A DNA stretch of 64,000 nt from Ornithinimicrobium sufpigmenti (GTDB lineage: Bacteria; Actinomycetota; Actinomycetes; Actinomycetales; Dermatophilaceae). The notes beneath the pieces were generated by a model that did no database searches, was not told the origin of the DNA, and worked only from the letters and a program-made list of their open reading frames with translations. A program made the position numbers and the translations under genes. Where the stretch lies: NCBI RefSeq assembly GCF_004322775.1, contig NZ_CP036403.1, positions 744,001 through 808,000 of the forward strand, read 5' to 3'. Each line of letters opens with the position of its first letter. The stretch's first letter is position 1. Below are positions 1-8,945 of the stretch, one piece after another.

Positions 1-661
1 GATCGGCGACCTGCTGTCCGGGATGTACGGCGCCTACGGGGTGCTCGCGGCCCTGCTGGAGCGGGAGCGGACCGGGCGCGGCCAGGTCGTGCGCACCTCG
101 CTGCTGGCCTCGATCGTCGGGGTGCACGCCTTCCAGGGCACGCGCTGGACCGTCGCCGGCGAGGTGCCGAGGGCCCAGGGCAACCACCACCCCTCCATCG
201 CCCCCTACGGCCTGTTCCGTTGCGGCACCGGCTCGGTGCAGGTGGCCTGCGGCAACGAGAGCCTGTGGCGGCGGCTGTGCACCGAGTTCGGGCTCGACCC
301 GGAGGCCGAGGGGATGGCCACCAACGCCGAGCGGGTCGCTCACCGTGACCGGGTCATCGCCACCCTGGAGGAGGCCTTCGCGCCCCAGACCGGCGAAGAG
401 GTGCTGGCCCGCCTCGCCGCGGCCGGCGTGCCGGCCGGCAAGGTGCGGGACCTGCAGGAGGTGTACGAGTGGGAGCAGACCCGCTCCCAGGGCCTGCTGG
501 TCGACGTGGAGCACCCCACCCTGGGCCGGGTGCAGCTGCCCGGGCCCCCGTTGCGGTTCTTCGGCCACGACGGGGGCGAGGTGACGCCGGCCGCGCACCA
601 GAGCCCGCCGCTGCTCGACGAGCACGGTCCCGCCGTGCGGAAGTGGCTGCAGCATGGCTGA
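1..661 (+). CDS. CaiB/BaiF family CoA-transferase (class III), 5' truncated by window edge
   Basis: This is the C-terminal part of a class III CoA-transferase, a family that moves CoA between acyl-CoA and a free acid. The frame is open from base 2, so the true start lies outside the window. The visible part begins IGDLLSGMYGAYGVLAALLE, the family segment that follows the catalytic Asp region. It continues with an HPSIAPYGLFRCGTGSVQVA-type block and ends after an HPTLGRVQLPGPPLRF segment typical of the C-terminus. Its stop overlaps the start of the next gene by 8 bases, so the two are co-transcribed and probably share an acyl-CoA substrate. The substrate cannot be read from the sequence. Confidence 0.85.
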   Translation, partial: IGDLLSGMYGAYGVLAALLERERTGRGQVVRTSLLASIVGVHAFQGTRWTVAGEVPRAQGNHHPSIAPYGLFRCGTGSVQVACGNESLWRRLCTEFGLDPEAEGMATNAERVAHRDRVIATLEEAFAPQTGEEVLARLAAAGVPAGKVRDLQEVYEWEQTRSQGLLVDVEHPTLGRVQLPGPPLRFFGHDGGEVTPAAHQSPPLLDEHGPAVRKWLQHG

Positions 662-2147
662 GCGGAACAGGCTCGGTGCCCTCGAGGTGCTCGAGGCGGT
701 GCTGGACGAGGGCAGCTTCACGTCCTGGGACACCCCGCCGGAGCAGCCCGACCTGGGCCAGGAGTATGCCGATCTGCTGGCCCGGGCGCAGGAGCGCAGC
801 GGCGCGGACGAGGCCGTCCTCACCGGCGAGGGACGGCTGGACGGGCGCAGGGTGGCGGTCGTGGCCGGGGAGTTCGCCTTCCTGGCCGGCTCGGTCGGCT
901 CGGCCGCCAGCGAGCGGATCACCCGCGCGTTCGAGCGGGCCACGCAGGAGGGTCTGCCCATGCTGGCCTCGCCGTCCTCCGGCGGCACGCGGATGCAGGA
1001 GGGCACGCCGGCGTTCGTGCAGATGGTCAAGATCGGCCAGGCTGTCGCGGCCCACCGCCGGGCCAAGCTGCCCTACCTCGTCTACCTGCGCGACCCCACC
1101 ACCGGTGGTGTCCTGGCCTCGTGGGGCTCCCTGGGCCACCTGTCCATCGCCGAGCCGGGTGCCCTCATCGGCTTCCTCGGCCCCCGGGTCCGCGAGGTGA
1201 TCACCGGCTCGCCGTTCCCGCCCGGCGTGCAGGTCGCCGAGAACCTTGCCCGCCGCGGCGTGATCGACGGGGTGGTGCCGCTCGATCAGCTGCGCGGCGT
1301 CGCGGTGGATGCGCTGCGGGTGCTCATGTCACCCCAGGACCCGCAGGGCGAGCGCGAGCCCGAGCCCGACGAGGCCACGCTCACCGCGCGCGACGCCTGG
1401 GTGTCCGTCCAGGCGACCCGCCGCAGGGACCGGCCCGGTCTGCGGGAGCTCCTGCGCCACGGGGCGGAGACCTTCATCCCGCTGCGCGGCACCGGGTCGG
1501 GGGAGTCCGACCTGACCGTCATCATGGGCATGGCCCGCTTCCCCGGGTTCTCCTGCGTGCTGGTCGGGCAGGACCGGCGCGCCCAGCAGCACGCCTACCT
1601 CGGCCCCGCCGCCCTGCGGGTGGCCCAGCGCGGCTTCACCCTGGCCGAGGAGCTCGACCTGCCGGTCATCACCGTCGTCGACACCCCCGGCGCGGAGCTG
1701 TCCACCGAGGCCGAGCACGGCGGCATGGGCGGGGAGATCGCGCGCTGCCTGGCCGCCCTGGCCACCGTCCCGGTCCCGGTCGTCTCCGTCATCCTCGGCG
1801 AGGGCAGCGGCGGCGGTGCGCTGGCGCTGATGCCGGCGGACCGTACCGTCTGCGCCGAGCACGGGTGGGTGGCGCCGCTCCCGCCGGAGGGAGCCAGCGC
1901 GATCGTGCACCGCACCGGCGACCGCGCCGCCGAGATGGCCCAGCTGCACCGCATCCGCGCCGTCGACCTACGGACCACCGGGGTGGTGGACCAGATCGTG
2001 CCCGAGCACCCCGACGCCTCCAGCGAGCCCGAGCAGTTCTGCCGGCGCATCGTCGACGCGGCCGGGGCGCACCTGGGCGAGCTCCTCGCCATGCCGCGGG
2101 AGCAGCGGCTGCAGGCGCGGCACGACCGCTACCGCTCCATGCACTGA
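654..2147 (+). CDS. Acyl-CoA/acetyl-CoA carboxylase carboxyltransferase (fused beta-alpha type)
   Basis: This 497-residue carboxyltransferase moves the carboxyl group from carboxybiotin to an acyl-CoA. The N-terminal half resembles AccD (SSGGTRMQEGTPAFVQMVKI, then GVLASWGSLGHLSIAEPGALIGF). The C-terminal half resembles AccA (DLPVITVVDTPGAELSTEAE, then GEGSGGGALALMPADR). The Cys4 zinc finger of E. coli AccD is absent. It starts inside the end of the upstream CoA-transferase gene (8-base overlap), suggesting translational coupling. No biotin carboxylase or carrier protein gene is nearby, so the partner subunit must be encoded elsewhere. Malonyl-CoA supply or a catabolic acyl-CoA carboxylase are both possible. 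Confidence 0.8.
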   Translation: MAERNRLGALEVLEAVLDEGSFTSWDTPPEQPDLGQEYADLLARAQERSGADEAVLTGEGRLDGRRVAVVAGEFAFLAGSVGSAASERITRAFERATQEGLPMLASPSSGGTRMQEGTPAFVQMVKIGQAVAAHRRAKLPYLVYLRDPTTGGVLASWGSLGHLSIAEPGALIGFLGPRVREVITGSPFPPGVQVAENLARRGVIDGVVPLDQLRGVAVDALRVLMSPQDPQGEREPEPDEATLTARDAWVSVQATRRRDRPGLRELLRHGAETFIPLRGTGSGESDLTVIMGMARFPGFSCVLVGQDRRAQQHAYLGPAALRVAQRGFTLAEELDLPVITVVDTPGAELSTEAEHGGMGGEIARCLAALATVPVPVVSVILGEGSGGGALALMPADRTVCAEHGWVAPLPPEGASAIVHRTGDRAAEMAQLHRIRAVDLRTTGVVDQIVPEHPDASSEPEQFCRRIVDAAGAHLGELLAMPREQRLQARHDRYRSMH

Positions 2148-2188
2148 CCCGAGGCCCTGTGACGAGGGCACGTCCAGGTCGGCGTCCG

Positions 2189-2788
2189 TCAGTCGACGGC
2201 GGTGGTGACGACGGGTTTCCAGGTGGGGCGGTGTTGTTCGTAGGTGGTGATGGCGTCCTGGTGCTGCAGGGTGAGGGAGATGTCGTCGTAGCCGTGCTCC
2301 AGGCGCCAGGCGAGGTAGTCGTCGATGGTGAAGGGGGCGGTGATGTCGGCGCAGGTGATGGTGCGTGCGGGTAGGTCGATGGTGATGGTGGTGCCGGGTG
2401 CGGTCTCGAGCTGTTTCCAGATGAGCTCGATGTCGCCCTGGTCGAGCTGGGCGGTGAGCAGGCCGCCCTTGCCGGAGTTGCCGCGGAAGATGTCGGCGAA
2501 CCGGGAGGACAGGACGGCCTTGAAGCCGTACTGCTGCAGCGCCCACACGGCGTGCTCGCGGGAGGAGCCGGTGCCGAAGTCGGGCCCGGCCACCAGGACC
2601 GAGCCCTCCTTGTAGGGGGGCTGGTTGAGGACGAAGCCGGGGTCCTCGCGCCACCGGGCGAACAGGCCGTCCTCGAACCCGGTGCGGGAGACCCGTTTGA
2701 GGTAGTGCGCCGGGATGATCTGGTCGGTGTCCACGTCCGAGCGGCGCAGCGGCACCCCGACGCCGGTGTGGGTGGTGAACTTCTCCAT
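2189..2788 (-). CDS. leuD: 3-isopropylmalate dehydratase small subunit
   Basis: LeuD pairs with LeuC to isomerise 2-isopropylmalate to 3-isopropylmalate in leucine synthesis. The 199-residue protein begins [20 protein letters not shown] and carries the family motifs [15 protein letters not shown] and [14 protein letters not shown], with length normal for the family. The ATG at 2788 shares one base with the TGA of leuC (TGATG), the usual leuCD coupling, and this fixes the start. It converges on the carboxyltransferase gene with 41 bases between stops. Confidence 0.96.
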   Translation of the reverse strand: MEKFTTHTGVGVPLRRSDVDTDQIIPAHYLKRVSRTGFEDGLFARWREDPGFVLNQPPYKEGSVLVAGPDFGTGSSREHAVWALQQYGFKAVLSSRFADIFRGNSGKGGLLTAQLDQGDIELIWKQLETAPGTTITIDLPARTITCADITAPFTIDDYLAWRLEHGYDDISLTLQHQDAITTYEQHRPTWKPVVTTAVD

Positions 2789-4242
2789 CAGACCATCGCC
2801 TCCCGGGTCGAGGTGGGGGTATGCGGCCCGCCCGGGTCCAGAGGTCCGTCCAGGTCGGCCGGTGAGGACAGGGTGCCGCGGACGGCGGTGGCGGCGGCGA
2901 CGGCGGGGGAGACCAGGTGGGTGCGGCCGCGGGCACCCTGGCGTCCTTCGAAGTTGCGGTTGGAGGTGGAGGCACACCGTTCGCCGGGCGCGAGCTGGTC
3001 GGGGTTCATGCCCAGGCACATGGAGCACCCGGCCAGCCGCCACTCACCCCCGGCGGCGGTGAAGACCTCGTCCAGGCCCTCGTCCTCGGCCTGCAGCCGG
3101 ACCGCGTGCGAGCCGGGCACCACCAGCAGCCGCACCCCGGGCGCGACCTTCCGCCCGGCCAGCACCTCGGCGGCGACCCGCAGGTCCTCGATCCGGCCGT
3201 TGGTGCACGAGCCCAGGAAGACGACGTCGACGCCGACGTCGCGCAGGGGGGTGCCCGGGGCCAGGTCCATGTACTCCAGCGCCCGCCGGGCGGTGTCCGC
3301 GGCGTCGTCATCACCCAGGGCGTCGGGGTCGGGCACCGCGTCGCCGAGCTGGACCGACTGGCCCGGGTTGGTGCCCCACGTCACGAACGGGCTCAGCTGC
3401 GAGGCGTCGATGACGACCTCGGCGTCGAAGACCGCGTCGTCGTCGGTGCGCAGCTGTCGCCACGCCTCGACCGCGGCGTCCCACTCGGTGCCCTGGGGCG
3501 CGTGCGGGCGGCCCTTGAGGTAGGCGAAGGTGGTGTCGTCGGGGGCGATGATCCCGGCGCGGGCGCCGGCCTCGATGGACATGTTGCAGATCGTCATCCG
3601 CCCCTCCATCGACAATGCCTCGATCGCGCTCCCCCGGTACTCCAGGACATACCCCTGGCCGCCGCCGGTCCCGATCCTGTTGATCACCGCCAGGATGACG
3701 TCTTTCGCGCTCACCCCGGCCGGCAGGTCCCCCTCGAGGGTGATGGCCATCGTCCTGAACGGCTTCAACGGCAACGTCTGCGTGGCCAGGACGTGCTCCA
3801 CCTCACTCGTGCCGATCCCGAACGCCAGCGCGCCGAACGCGCCGTGGGTGGAGGTGTGCGAGTCGCCGCAGACGATCGTCATCCCCGGCTGCGTCAACCC
3901 CAGCTCCGGCCCGATGACGTGCACGATCCCCTGCCCCAGCCGGCCCCGGGCGTGGTGCACGATCCCGAACTCGGCACAGTTCGCCCGCAGCGCCTCCAGC
4001 TGCGTCCGGGACACCGGGTCGGTCACCGGCCCCAGCGTGGTCGGCACGTTGTGGTCCTCCGTCGCCACCGTCAGGTCCGGACGACGCACCCCACGACCCG
4101 CCAACCGCAACCCATCGAACGCCTGCGGGCTGGTCACCTCGTGCACCAGGTGCAGGTCGATATACAGAAGGTCAGGCTCCCCCTGCGCGGAGCGGACGAC
4201 ATGCTGCGCCCACAGCTTCTCAGCCAAGGTACGGCCAGCCAT
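2788..4242 (-). CDS. leuC: 3-isopropylmalate dehydratase large subunit
   Basis: LeuC is the aconitase-fold large subunit of isopropylmalate isomerase and carries a 4Fe-4S cluster. Cluster cysteines are visible in [14 protein letters not shown] and GCSMCLGMN, and the substrate segment [15 protein letters not shown] is intact. I start it at the ATG at 4242 ([11 protein letters not shown], 484 residues), which has a purine-rich GGAAGGGG ribosome site just upstream. Upstream codons stay open to 4443 but overlap leuB and are not conserved in style. It is transcribed divergently from leuB, with leuD coupled downstream. Confidence 0.96.
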   Translation of the reverse strand: MAGRTLAEKLWAQHVVRSAQGEPDLLYIDLHLVHEVTSPQAFDGLRLAGRGVRRPDLTVATEDHNVPTTLGPVTDPVSRTQLEALRANCAEFGIVHHARGRLGQGIVHVIGPELGLTQPGMTIVCGDSHTSTHGAFGALAFGIGTSEVEHVLATQTLPLKPFRTMAITLEGDLPAGVSAKDVILAVINRIGTGGGQGYVLEYRGSAIEALSMEGRMTICNMSIEAGARAGIIAPDDTTFAYLKGRPHAPQGTEWDAAVEAWRQLRTDDDAVFDAEVVIDASQLSPFVTWGTNPGQSVQLGDAVPDPDALGDDDAADTARRALEYMDLAPGTPLRDVGVDVVFLGSCTNGRIEDLRVAAEVLAGRKVAPGVRLLVVPGSHAVRLQAEDEGLDEVFTAAGGEWRLAGCSMCLGMNPDQLAPGERCASTSNRNFEGRQGARGRTHLVSPAVAAATAVRGTLSSPADLDGPLDPGGPHTPTSTREAMV

Positions 4243-4308
4243 AGCGGAACCCCTTCCCTTCGTGGACGACGGGTGCGTCAGAATGCAGCCACTGTAGTGC
4301 TCATACAT

Positions 4309-4321
4309 TGACGTAACGTCA
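4309..4321. promoter_or_regulatory. Palindromic operator candidate between leuC and leuB
   Basis: TGACGTAACGTCA is a perfect 13-base inverted repeat (arms TGACGT and ACGTCA). It sits between a TACATT -10-like box (4304-4309) for leuB and a TACAGT -10-like box (4296 down to 4291, minus strand) for leuC. A protein bound here would cover the leuB transcription start and the leuC -35 region, so one site could control both directions. IclR-type regulators (NdgR/LtbR) control leuCD in other actinobacteria, but nothing here identifies the binding protein. Confidence 0.5.
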
Positions 4322-4333
4322 TGGAGGTCCGTC

Positions 4334-5473
4334 ATGCGCAGCCACACGTTGGCCGTCCTGCCCGGGGACGGGGTCGGCCCGGAGGTGACCGGGGCGGCGC
4401 TCACCGTCCTCGACGCCGCCCAGGACAGGTTCGGCTTCGGCACCGAGCGGACCGAGATCCCGCTCGGGGCCGACCACTACCTGGCCACCGGCGAGCTGCT
4501 GCCCGAGGACACGGTCACCGCGCTCGGCGACCACGACGCCATCCTCTTCGGTGCGATCGGCAGCCCTCGGGTCACCCCAGGCATCCTGGAGCGCGGGATC
4601 ATCCTGGCTCTGCGCGGCGCCATGCGCCAGGCGATCAACCTCCGGCCCGTCCGGCTCTACCCCGGCGTGCCGACCCCGATCGCCGGGCTGACCCCGGAGC
4701 GCTGCGACCTGGTCATCGTGCGCGAGAACACCGAGGGGGCCTACGTCGCCCAGGGCAGCCGGGTGCATCCCGGCACCCCGGCGTGGACCGCGGTGCAGGA
4801 GTCGGTGAACACCTGGTATGCCGTGGAGCGCGCCGTCGACTTCGCCTACCGGCTGGCCAGGGTGCGCCGGGGGCGCCTGACGCTGTGCCACAAGACGAAC
4901 GTCCTGGTCGAGGCCGGCAAGCTGTGGACCGCCGTGATGGAGACGGTGGGGGAGCGCTACCCCGATGTCGAGACCGACTACGTCCACGTCGACGCCATGT
5001 GCATGCACCTGCCGGTGAGCCCCGAGCGCTTCGACGTGGTGGTCACCGACAACCTCTTCGGCGACATCGTCACCGATCTCGGTGCGGTCCTGCAGGGCGG
5101 CCTGGGGGTGGCCGCCAGCGGCAACCTCAACATCGAGGGCAACGGCACCAGCATGTTCGAGCCCATCCACGGCTCCGCGCCCGACATCGCCGGGCGGGGC
5201 TGGGCCAACCCGGCAGGAGCCTGCCTCTCGCTGGCCCTCCTCCTCGGGCACCTGGGCGAGGGTGAGGCGGCCGCCGCGGTGGAGGCAGCGACGGCGGCCG
5301 TCCTGGCCGAGCTGCCGGCGCTGGCCGGTGCGGACATGGGTGCGAGCACCGACGAGCTGGGCAAGCGGATCGCCCGCGCCCTGACCTCCGGCGAGACCGG
5401 CAGCGGCCCGGTGCCCCCGCTGGAGGGCAGCCTGATGGGCCAGCTGGCGCAGGTCATGGCCGGCTCGGGATGA
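4334..5473 (+). CDS. leuB: 3-isopropylmalate dehydrogenase
   Basis: This NAD-dependent enzyme oxidatively decarboxylates 3-isopropylmalate, the step after LeuCD. Family motifs are [13 protein letters not shown] at the N-terminus, [24 protein letters not shown], the catalytic Lys region [14 protein letters not shown], the metal-binding [18 protein letters not shown] and [15 protein letters not shown]. At 379 residues it is slightly longer than usual because of a C-terminal tail. GGAGG lies 6 bases before the ATG at 4334. The alr start is 18 bases past its stop, so leuB-alr-tsaE look like one unit. A related beta-decarboxylating dehydrogenase (tartrate type) is possible, but the leuCD neighbour makes LeuB far more likely. 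Confidence 0.92.
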   Translation: MRSHTLAVLPGDGVGPEVTGAALTVLDAAQDRFGFGTERTEIPLGADHYLATGELLPEDTVTALGDHDAILFGAIGSPRVTPGILERGIILALRGAMRQAINLRPVRLYPGVPTPIAGLTPERCDLVIVRENTEGAYVAQGSRVHPGTPAWTAVQESVNTWYAVERAVDFAYRLARVRRGRLTLCHKTNVLVEAGKLWTAVMETVGERYPDVETDYVHVDAMCMHLPVSPERFDVVVTDNLFGDIVTDLGAVLQGGLGVAASGNLNIEGNGTSMFEPIHGSAPDIAGRGWANPAGACLSLALLLGHLGEGEAAAAVEAATAAVLAELPALAGADMGASTDELGKRIARALTSGETGSGPVPPLEGSLMGQLAQVMAGSG

Positions 5474-5491
5474 TGGCCCGGTGAGGACGGC

Positions 5492-6733
5492 ATGACGATG
5501 GCTGACGAGGGGACGCTGCGCGCGGAGGAGCTCTGGCCGGCGCGGGTGACCGTCGACCTCGGCGCCATCCGCGACAACGTGCGGGTGCTGCGCGAGCACG
5601 CCGGCGGCGCCGAGCTCATGGCGGTGGTCAAGGCCGACGCGTACGGCCACGGGCTGGTGCCCAGCGCCCGGGCGGCGCTGGCGGGTGGGGCCTGCGCGCT
5701 CGGCGTCGCCCAGCCCAGCGAGGCACTCGCCCTCCGCCGCGCCGGCGTCGAGGCCCCCGTGCTTACCTGGCTGGTCGCCCCCGGCGTGGACGTGCGACCA
5801 CTGGTCGAGGCCGGGGTGGAGGTCGCCGCGGCCACGCCCTGGACTCTCGACGCGCTCGCCGCGGCCGCGCGGGCCAGCGGTGCGCCCGCCGTCACCCAGC
5901 TCAAGGCCGACACCGGCCTGGCCCGCAACGGCGCCTTCTCCCTGCCGGTGCGGCCTGGGGACCCCCGCACCGACTGGACCGACCTGGTGGACCACGCCGC
6001 CAGCCTGGTGGCCGAGGGTGTGCTGCGGGTCCGTGGGGTGTTCACCCACTTCGCCTACGCAGATGCGCCCCAGCACCCGACCGTGCGCGCCCAGCAGGAG
6101 GCCTTCACCGATGCGGTCGCCGTCGCCGAACGGGCGGGGCTCGACCTGCAGGTGCGGCACATGAGCAACTCGGCCGCCACGCTCACCACGCCGCAGGCGA
6201 CCTGGGACATGGTGCGCCCGGGTCTGGCGGTCTACGGTCTGACACCGGTTCCCGACCTCGGCTCAGCCGCCGACTACGGCCTCCGCCCGGCGATGCGGGT
6301 CACGGCCAAGGTCGCGGTGGCCAAGCGGCTGCCTGCCGGGCAGGGCGTCTCCTACGGCCACACCTACGCACCGACGCGGGAGTCCACCGTGGTGGACGTC
6401 CCGCTCGGGTATGCCGACGGCGTGCCCCGGCACGCCTCCAACCTGGCCCCGGTGCAGGTAGGGGGTCGACGGTTCACCATCGCCGGCCGGGTGTGCATGG
6501 ACCAGTTCGTGGTGGACGTCGGTGACCTGGACGTCTCCGCCGGGGACGAGGTCGTGCTCTTCGGTGCCGGGGACGACGGCGAGCCGACGGCCCAGGACTG
6601 GGCCGACGCGGTCGACACGATCAGCTACGAGATCGTCACCCGCTTCGGGCCCCGCGTACCCCGGGTCTACGTCAGCCCACCTGACCTCCCTGATCTCTCT
6701 GCGGTACCCGGCCCGCCCGGGGATCGGCCATGA
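5492..6733 (+). CDS. alr: Alanine racemase
   Basis: This PLP enzyme interconverts L- and D-alanine for peptidoglycan. The PLP lysine is Lys47 in AVVKADAYGHG, and the second catalytic residue is Tyr288 in GVSYGHTY. The C-terminal domain shows GYADGVPR and GRVCMDQFVVDVG. Length is 413 residues. The ATG at 5492 is used; an in-frame ATG at 5498 is equally possible. Its stop overlaps the tsaE start (ATGA). The alr-tsaE order is the usual actinobacterial one. Confidence 0.95.
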   Translation: MTMADEGTLRAEELWPARVTVDLGAIRDNVRVLREHAGGAELMAVVKADAYGHGLVPSARAALAGGACALGVAQPSEALALRRAGVEAPVLTWLVAPGVDVRPLVEAGVEVAAATPWTLDALAAAARASGAPAVTQLKADTGLARNGAFSLPVRPGDPRTDWTDLVDHAASLVAEGVLRVRGVFTHFAYADAPQHPTVRAQQEAFTDAVAVAERAGLDLQVRHMSNSAATLTTPQATWDMVRPGLAVYGLTPVPDLGSAADYGLRPAMRVTAKVAVAKRLPAGQGVSYGHTYAPTRESTVVDVPLGYADGVPRHASNLAPVQVGGRRFTIAGRVCMDQFVVDVGDLDVSAGDEVVLFGAGDDGEPTAQDWADAVDTISYEIVTRFGPRVPRVYVSPPDLPDLSAVPGPPGDRP

Positions 6734-7218
6734 CGACCGAGATCACGCTCGACCTTCCCACCGCCGAGGACACGCGAGCCCTCGGCAGACGCCTGGGCGG
6801 CCTTCTGCGGGCCGGTGACCTGCTCGTGCTCACCGGTGACCTCGGGGCCGGCAAGACCACCCTGACGCAGGGCCTGGGCGAGGGGCTGGGTGTGCGGGGG
6901 CCGATCACCTCACCCACCTTCGTCATCGCCCGCGTCCATCCCTCGCTGCAGGACGGCCCGGCGCTGGTCCACGTGGACGCCTACCGGCTCGGGGACGGCG
7001 CCGAGCTGGACGACCTCGACCTCGACGAGTCGCTGGACGGGTCGGTGACCGTGGTCGAGTGGGGTGCAGGAGTGGCTGAGCAGCTGAGCGAGGAGCGGCT
7101 GGAGCTGATCTTGGTCCGCTCCGGCAGCGCGGCCGAGGACCAGCAGGGCCGCAGCGCCCGGCTGCGCGGCATCGGCACCCGCTGGGACGCGCTCCTGCGG
7201 CAGGTCAGCCGACCCTGA
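6730..7218 (+). CDS. tsaE: tRNA threonylcarbamoyladenosine biosynthesis ATPase TsaE
   Basis: TsaE is the P-loop ATPase of the TsaB-TsaD-TsaE complex that makes the t6A37 modification on ANN-reading tRNAs. The Walker A motif GDLGAGKTT covers residues 36-44, followed by SPTFVIARVH and the VHVDAYRLGDGAELDDLDLD block, with a VVEWG segment later. Length is 162 residues. It overlaps alr by 4 bases. In many actinobacteria tsaB, rimI and tsaD follow; here they do not, so the partners must be elsewhere. The partner step enzyme (Sua5 type) is encoded at 29483. Confidence 0.93.
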   Translation: MTTEITLDLPTAEDTRALGRRLGGLLRAGDLLVLTGDLGAGKTTLTQGLGEGLGVRGPITSPTFVIARVHPSLQDGPALVHVDAYRLGDGAELDDLDLDESLDGSVTVVEWGAGVAEQLSEERLELILVRSGSAAEDQQGRSARLRGIGTRWDALLRQVSRP

Positions 7219-7249
7219 GGCGCCGCGCACGAGCCGACGCGCCGAAATT

Positions 7250-7265
7250 GTCCAGAACACTGGAC
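7250..7265. promoter_or_regulatory. Perfect inverted repeat downstream of tsaE
   Basis: GTCCAG and CTGGAC form a perfect 6-base inverted repeat around AACA. It lies 32 bases after the tsaE stop and about 50 bases before the tandem-hairpin leader. It could be an operator for the following sugar-transferase gene or a weak terminator of tsaE. There is no T-run, so an operator is slightly favoured. Confidence 0.35.
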
Positions 7266-7315
7266 GTGGGACGGCAGCGCTGGTTAACTGTCCCCAAGCC
7301 TTCCGGCTGACCCGG

Positions 7316-7395
7316 CCTCTGCACCGTGACGTAGAGGACCTTCGCACCGTGACGCGAGGGATTCGGGGTCGCCGGAGCGACAGATGGGAAACCCG
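7316..7395 (+). ncRNA. Candidate structured mRNA leader: tandem hairpins with identical loops
   Basis: Two adjacent 7-bp hairpins lie just upstream of the sugar-transferase gene. Hairpin 1 has arms CCTCTGC (7316-7322) and GTAGAGG (7331-7337). Hairpin 2 has arms CCTTCGC (7339-7345) and GCGAGGG (7354-7360). Both enclose the same 8-base loop ACCGTGAC and are separated by a single base. The stems differ yet still pair, each with one G-T wobble. A third stem, GTCGC/GCGAC with loop CGGA (7368-7381), is flanked by CGGG (7364-7367), which could pair with CCCG (7392-7395) that includes the first base of the GTG start. This would place the weak GGGAA ribosome site (7386-7390) in the structure. I recognise no known riboswitch. 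An alternative is a DNA-level direct repeat (GCACCGTGACG, 23 bases apart) bound by a protein. Confidence 0.5.
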
Positions 7396-8945
7396 TGCAT
7401 ACATCTGTGGAGGTGCAGCGAGGCAGTGTTGCTCTCGCCCCCGCACCGAAGGAGAAGAAGGACCGCAGGCCCCCGCTTGCGGTCGTGTCCACCACCGACC
7501 GTGCCGTCGAGGAGCGACGCTCCGCGCACCCCGCGCGAGCCAGACGCTACCTGCGGCCCTACCTCCGCGCCGTGCGCGTGCTGGACCTGGCTGCGGTCTC
7601 CACCGCGATCGCCCTGGCCCTGCTCCTGCGCTTCGGCCCGGCCCCGCTCGAGCCCGGACCGGGGGAGGTGAACTACTCGCTGATCGGCGTGGCCCTCGGG
7701 CTGGCCTGGATGATCTCGCTCCACGTGCAGAACGCCTACGACGGTCGGCTCGTCGGCCACGGCGTCCAGGAGTACCGGCAGACCTTCCACGCCTCGCTCT
7801 GGCTGTTCGCCGGGCTGGCCATCCTCGCCTACTCCTTCCAGCTGGACTTCGCCCGCGGCTTCGTCATGCTCGCCTTCCCGCTCGGCACGCTGCTGCTGCT
7901 GTTCGGCCGGTGGACCGCCCGGCGGTGGCTGGTCCAGCAGCGCAAGGAGGGCCACCTGTCCGACCGCGTCCTGCTCGTCGGTGACCGGGAGCACGTGGCC
8001 AGCCTGGTGACTGCGCTGAAGCGGACCCCCGACGCCGGTTACAAGGTGCTGGGTGCCTGCGTGGACCACGCCAGGTCGGGCAAGGTCGCCGGCGTCCCGG
8101 TGCTCGGCCCGGAGACCGAGGCGGTGGCGAAGGCCATGGAGCTCAAGGTCGACGTCGTCGCTGTGTCCTCCTCGACGGGTCTGGGCCAGCTCGGTCTGCG
8201 CCGCCTCGGCTGGGCGCTGGAGGGCACCGAGATCGACCTGGTCGTCGCTCCCGGGATCATGGACGTCGCCGGGCCGCGGGTGCTCACCCGCCCGGTCCAG
8301 GGGCTGCCGCTGATCCACGTGGAGGCCCCGACCTTCGCCGGCCCGCAGCGGGTGCTGAAGTCGATCCTGGACCGGACCGGGGCCTTGCTGCTCCTCGTGG
8401 TGCTGTCGCCGGTGCTCCTGGCCACCGCGTTCGCGGTGCGCATGGACGGCGGGCCAGCGCTCTTCAGGCAGGAGCGGGTCGGCCGGGACGGACAGTCGTT
8501 CAAGATGATCAAGTTCCGCAGCATGGTGACCGACGCCGAGGACCGGCTGCCGGAGCTGCTCGACGCCAACGAGGGTGCCGGCCCGCTGTTCAAGCTGCAG
8601 ACCGACCCTCGGGTCACCAAGGTCGGCTCGATCATCCGGCGCTACTCCATCGACGAGCTGCCGCAGCTGCTCAACGTGCTGCGCGGCGAGATGAGCCTCG
8701 TCGGGCCGCGCCCCCCGCTGCCCCGGGAGGTCGCCGAGTACGAGACCGACACCCAGCGTCGGCTCCTGGTGCAGCCGGGGATGACCGGTCTGTGGCAGGT
8801 CAGCGGTCGCAGCAACCTCTCCTGGGAGGAGTCGGTGCGGCTCGACCTGTACTACGTCGAGAACTGGACCCCGGTGCTGGATCTGATGATCATGTGGCGC
8901 ACCTTCCAGGTGGTCATGCGCCCGGGCACCGCCGGCGCCTACTGA
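7395..8945 (+). CDS. Polyprenyl glycosylphosphotransferase (WcaJ/CpsE-like initiating sugar transferase)
   Basis: It transfers a sugar-1-phosphate from a nucleotide sugar to undecaprenyl phosphate, the first step of surface polysaccharide synthesis. Four hydrophobic segments lie in roughly the first 190 residues. A nucleotide-binding-like CoA_binding_3 region follows (VLLVGDREHVASLV). The C-terminal bacterial sugar transferase domain shows FKMIKFRSMVTDAEDRLPEL, DELPQLLNVLRGEMSLVGPR and QPGMTGLWQVSGRSN. Length is 516 residues from the GTG at 7395, chosen for its GGGAA upstream; GTG at 7407 or 7413 would trim a few residues. No other polysaccharide genes adjoin it. The leader suggests regulated translation or transcription. 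Confidence 0.9.
   Translation: MHTSVEVQRGSVALAPAPKEKKDRRPPLAVVSTTDRAVEERRSAHPARARRYLRPYLRAVRVLDLAAVSTAIALALLLRFGPAPLEPGPGEVNYSLIGVALGLAWMISLHVQNAYDGRLVGHGVQEYRQTFHASLWLFAGLAILAYSFQLDFARGFVMLAFPLGTLLLLFGRWTARRWLVQQRKEGHLSDRVLLVGDREHVASLVTALKRTPDAGYKVLGACVDHARSGKVAGVPVLGPETEAVAKAMELKVDVVAVSSSTGLGQLGLRRLGWALEGTEIDLVVAPGIMDVAGPRVLTRPVQGLPLIHVEAPTFAGPQRVLKSILDRTGALLLLVVLSPVLLATAFAVRMDGGPALFRQERVGRDGQSFKMIKFRSMVTDAEDRLPELLDANEGAGPLFKLQTDPRVTKVGSIIRRYSIDELPQLLNVLRGEMSLVGPRPPLPREVAEYETDTQRRLLVQPGMTGLWQVSGRSNLSWEESVRLDLYYVENWTPVLDLMIMWRTFQVVMRPGTAGAY

Noticed and set aside
4319..6160. A minus-strand open frame of 613 codons opposite leuB and alr
   Set aside because: Shadow frame with His/Gly/Arg-rich, domain-free translation.
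7316..7360. Guanidine-II (mini-ykkC) or c-di-GMP/c-di-AMP riboswitch
   Set aside because: Loops are ACCGTGAC, not ACGR, and the conserved cores of the cyclic dinucleotide riboswitches are not present.
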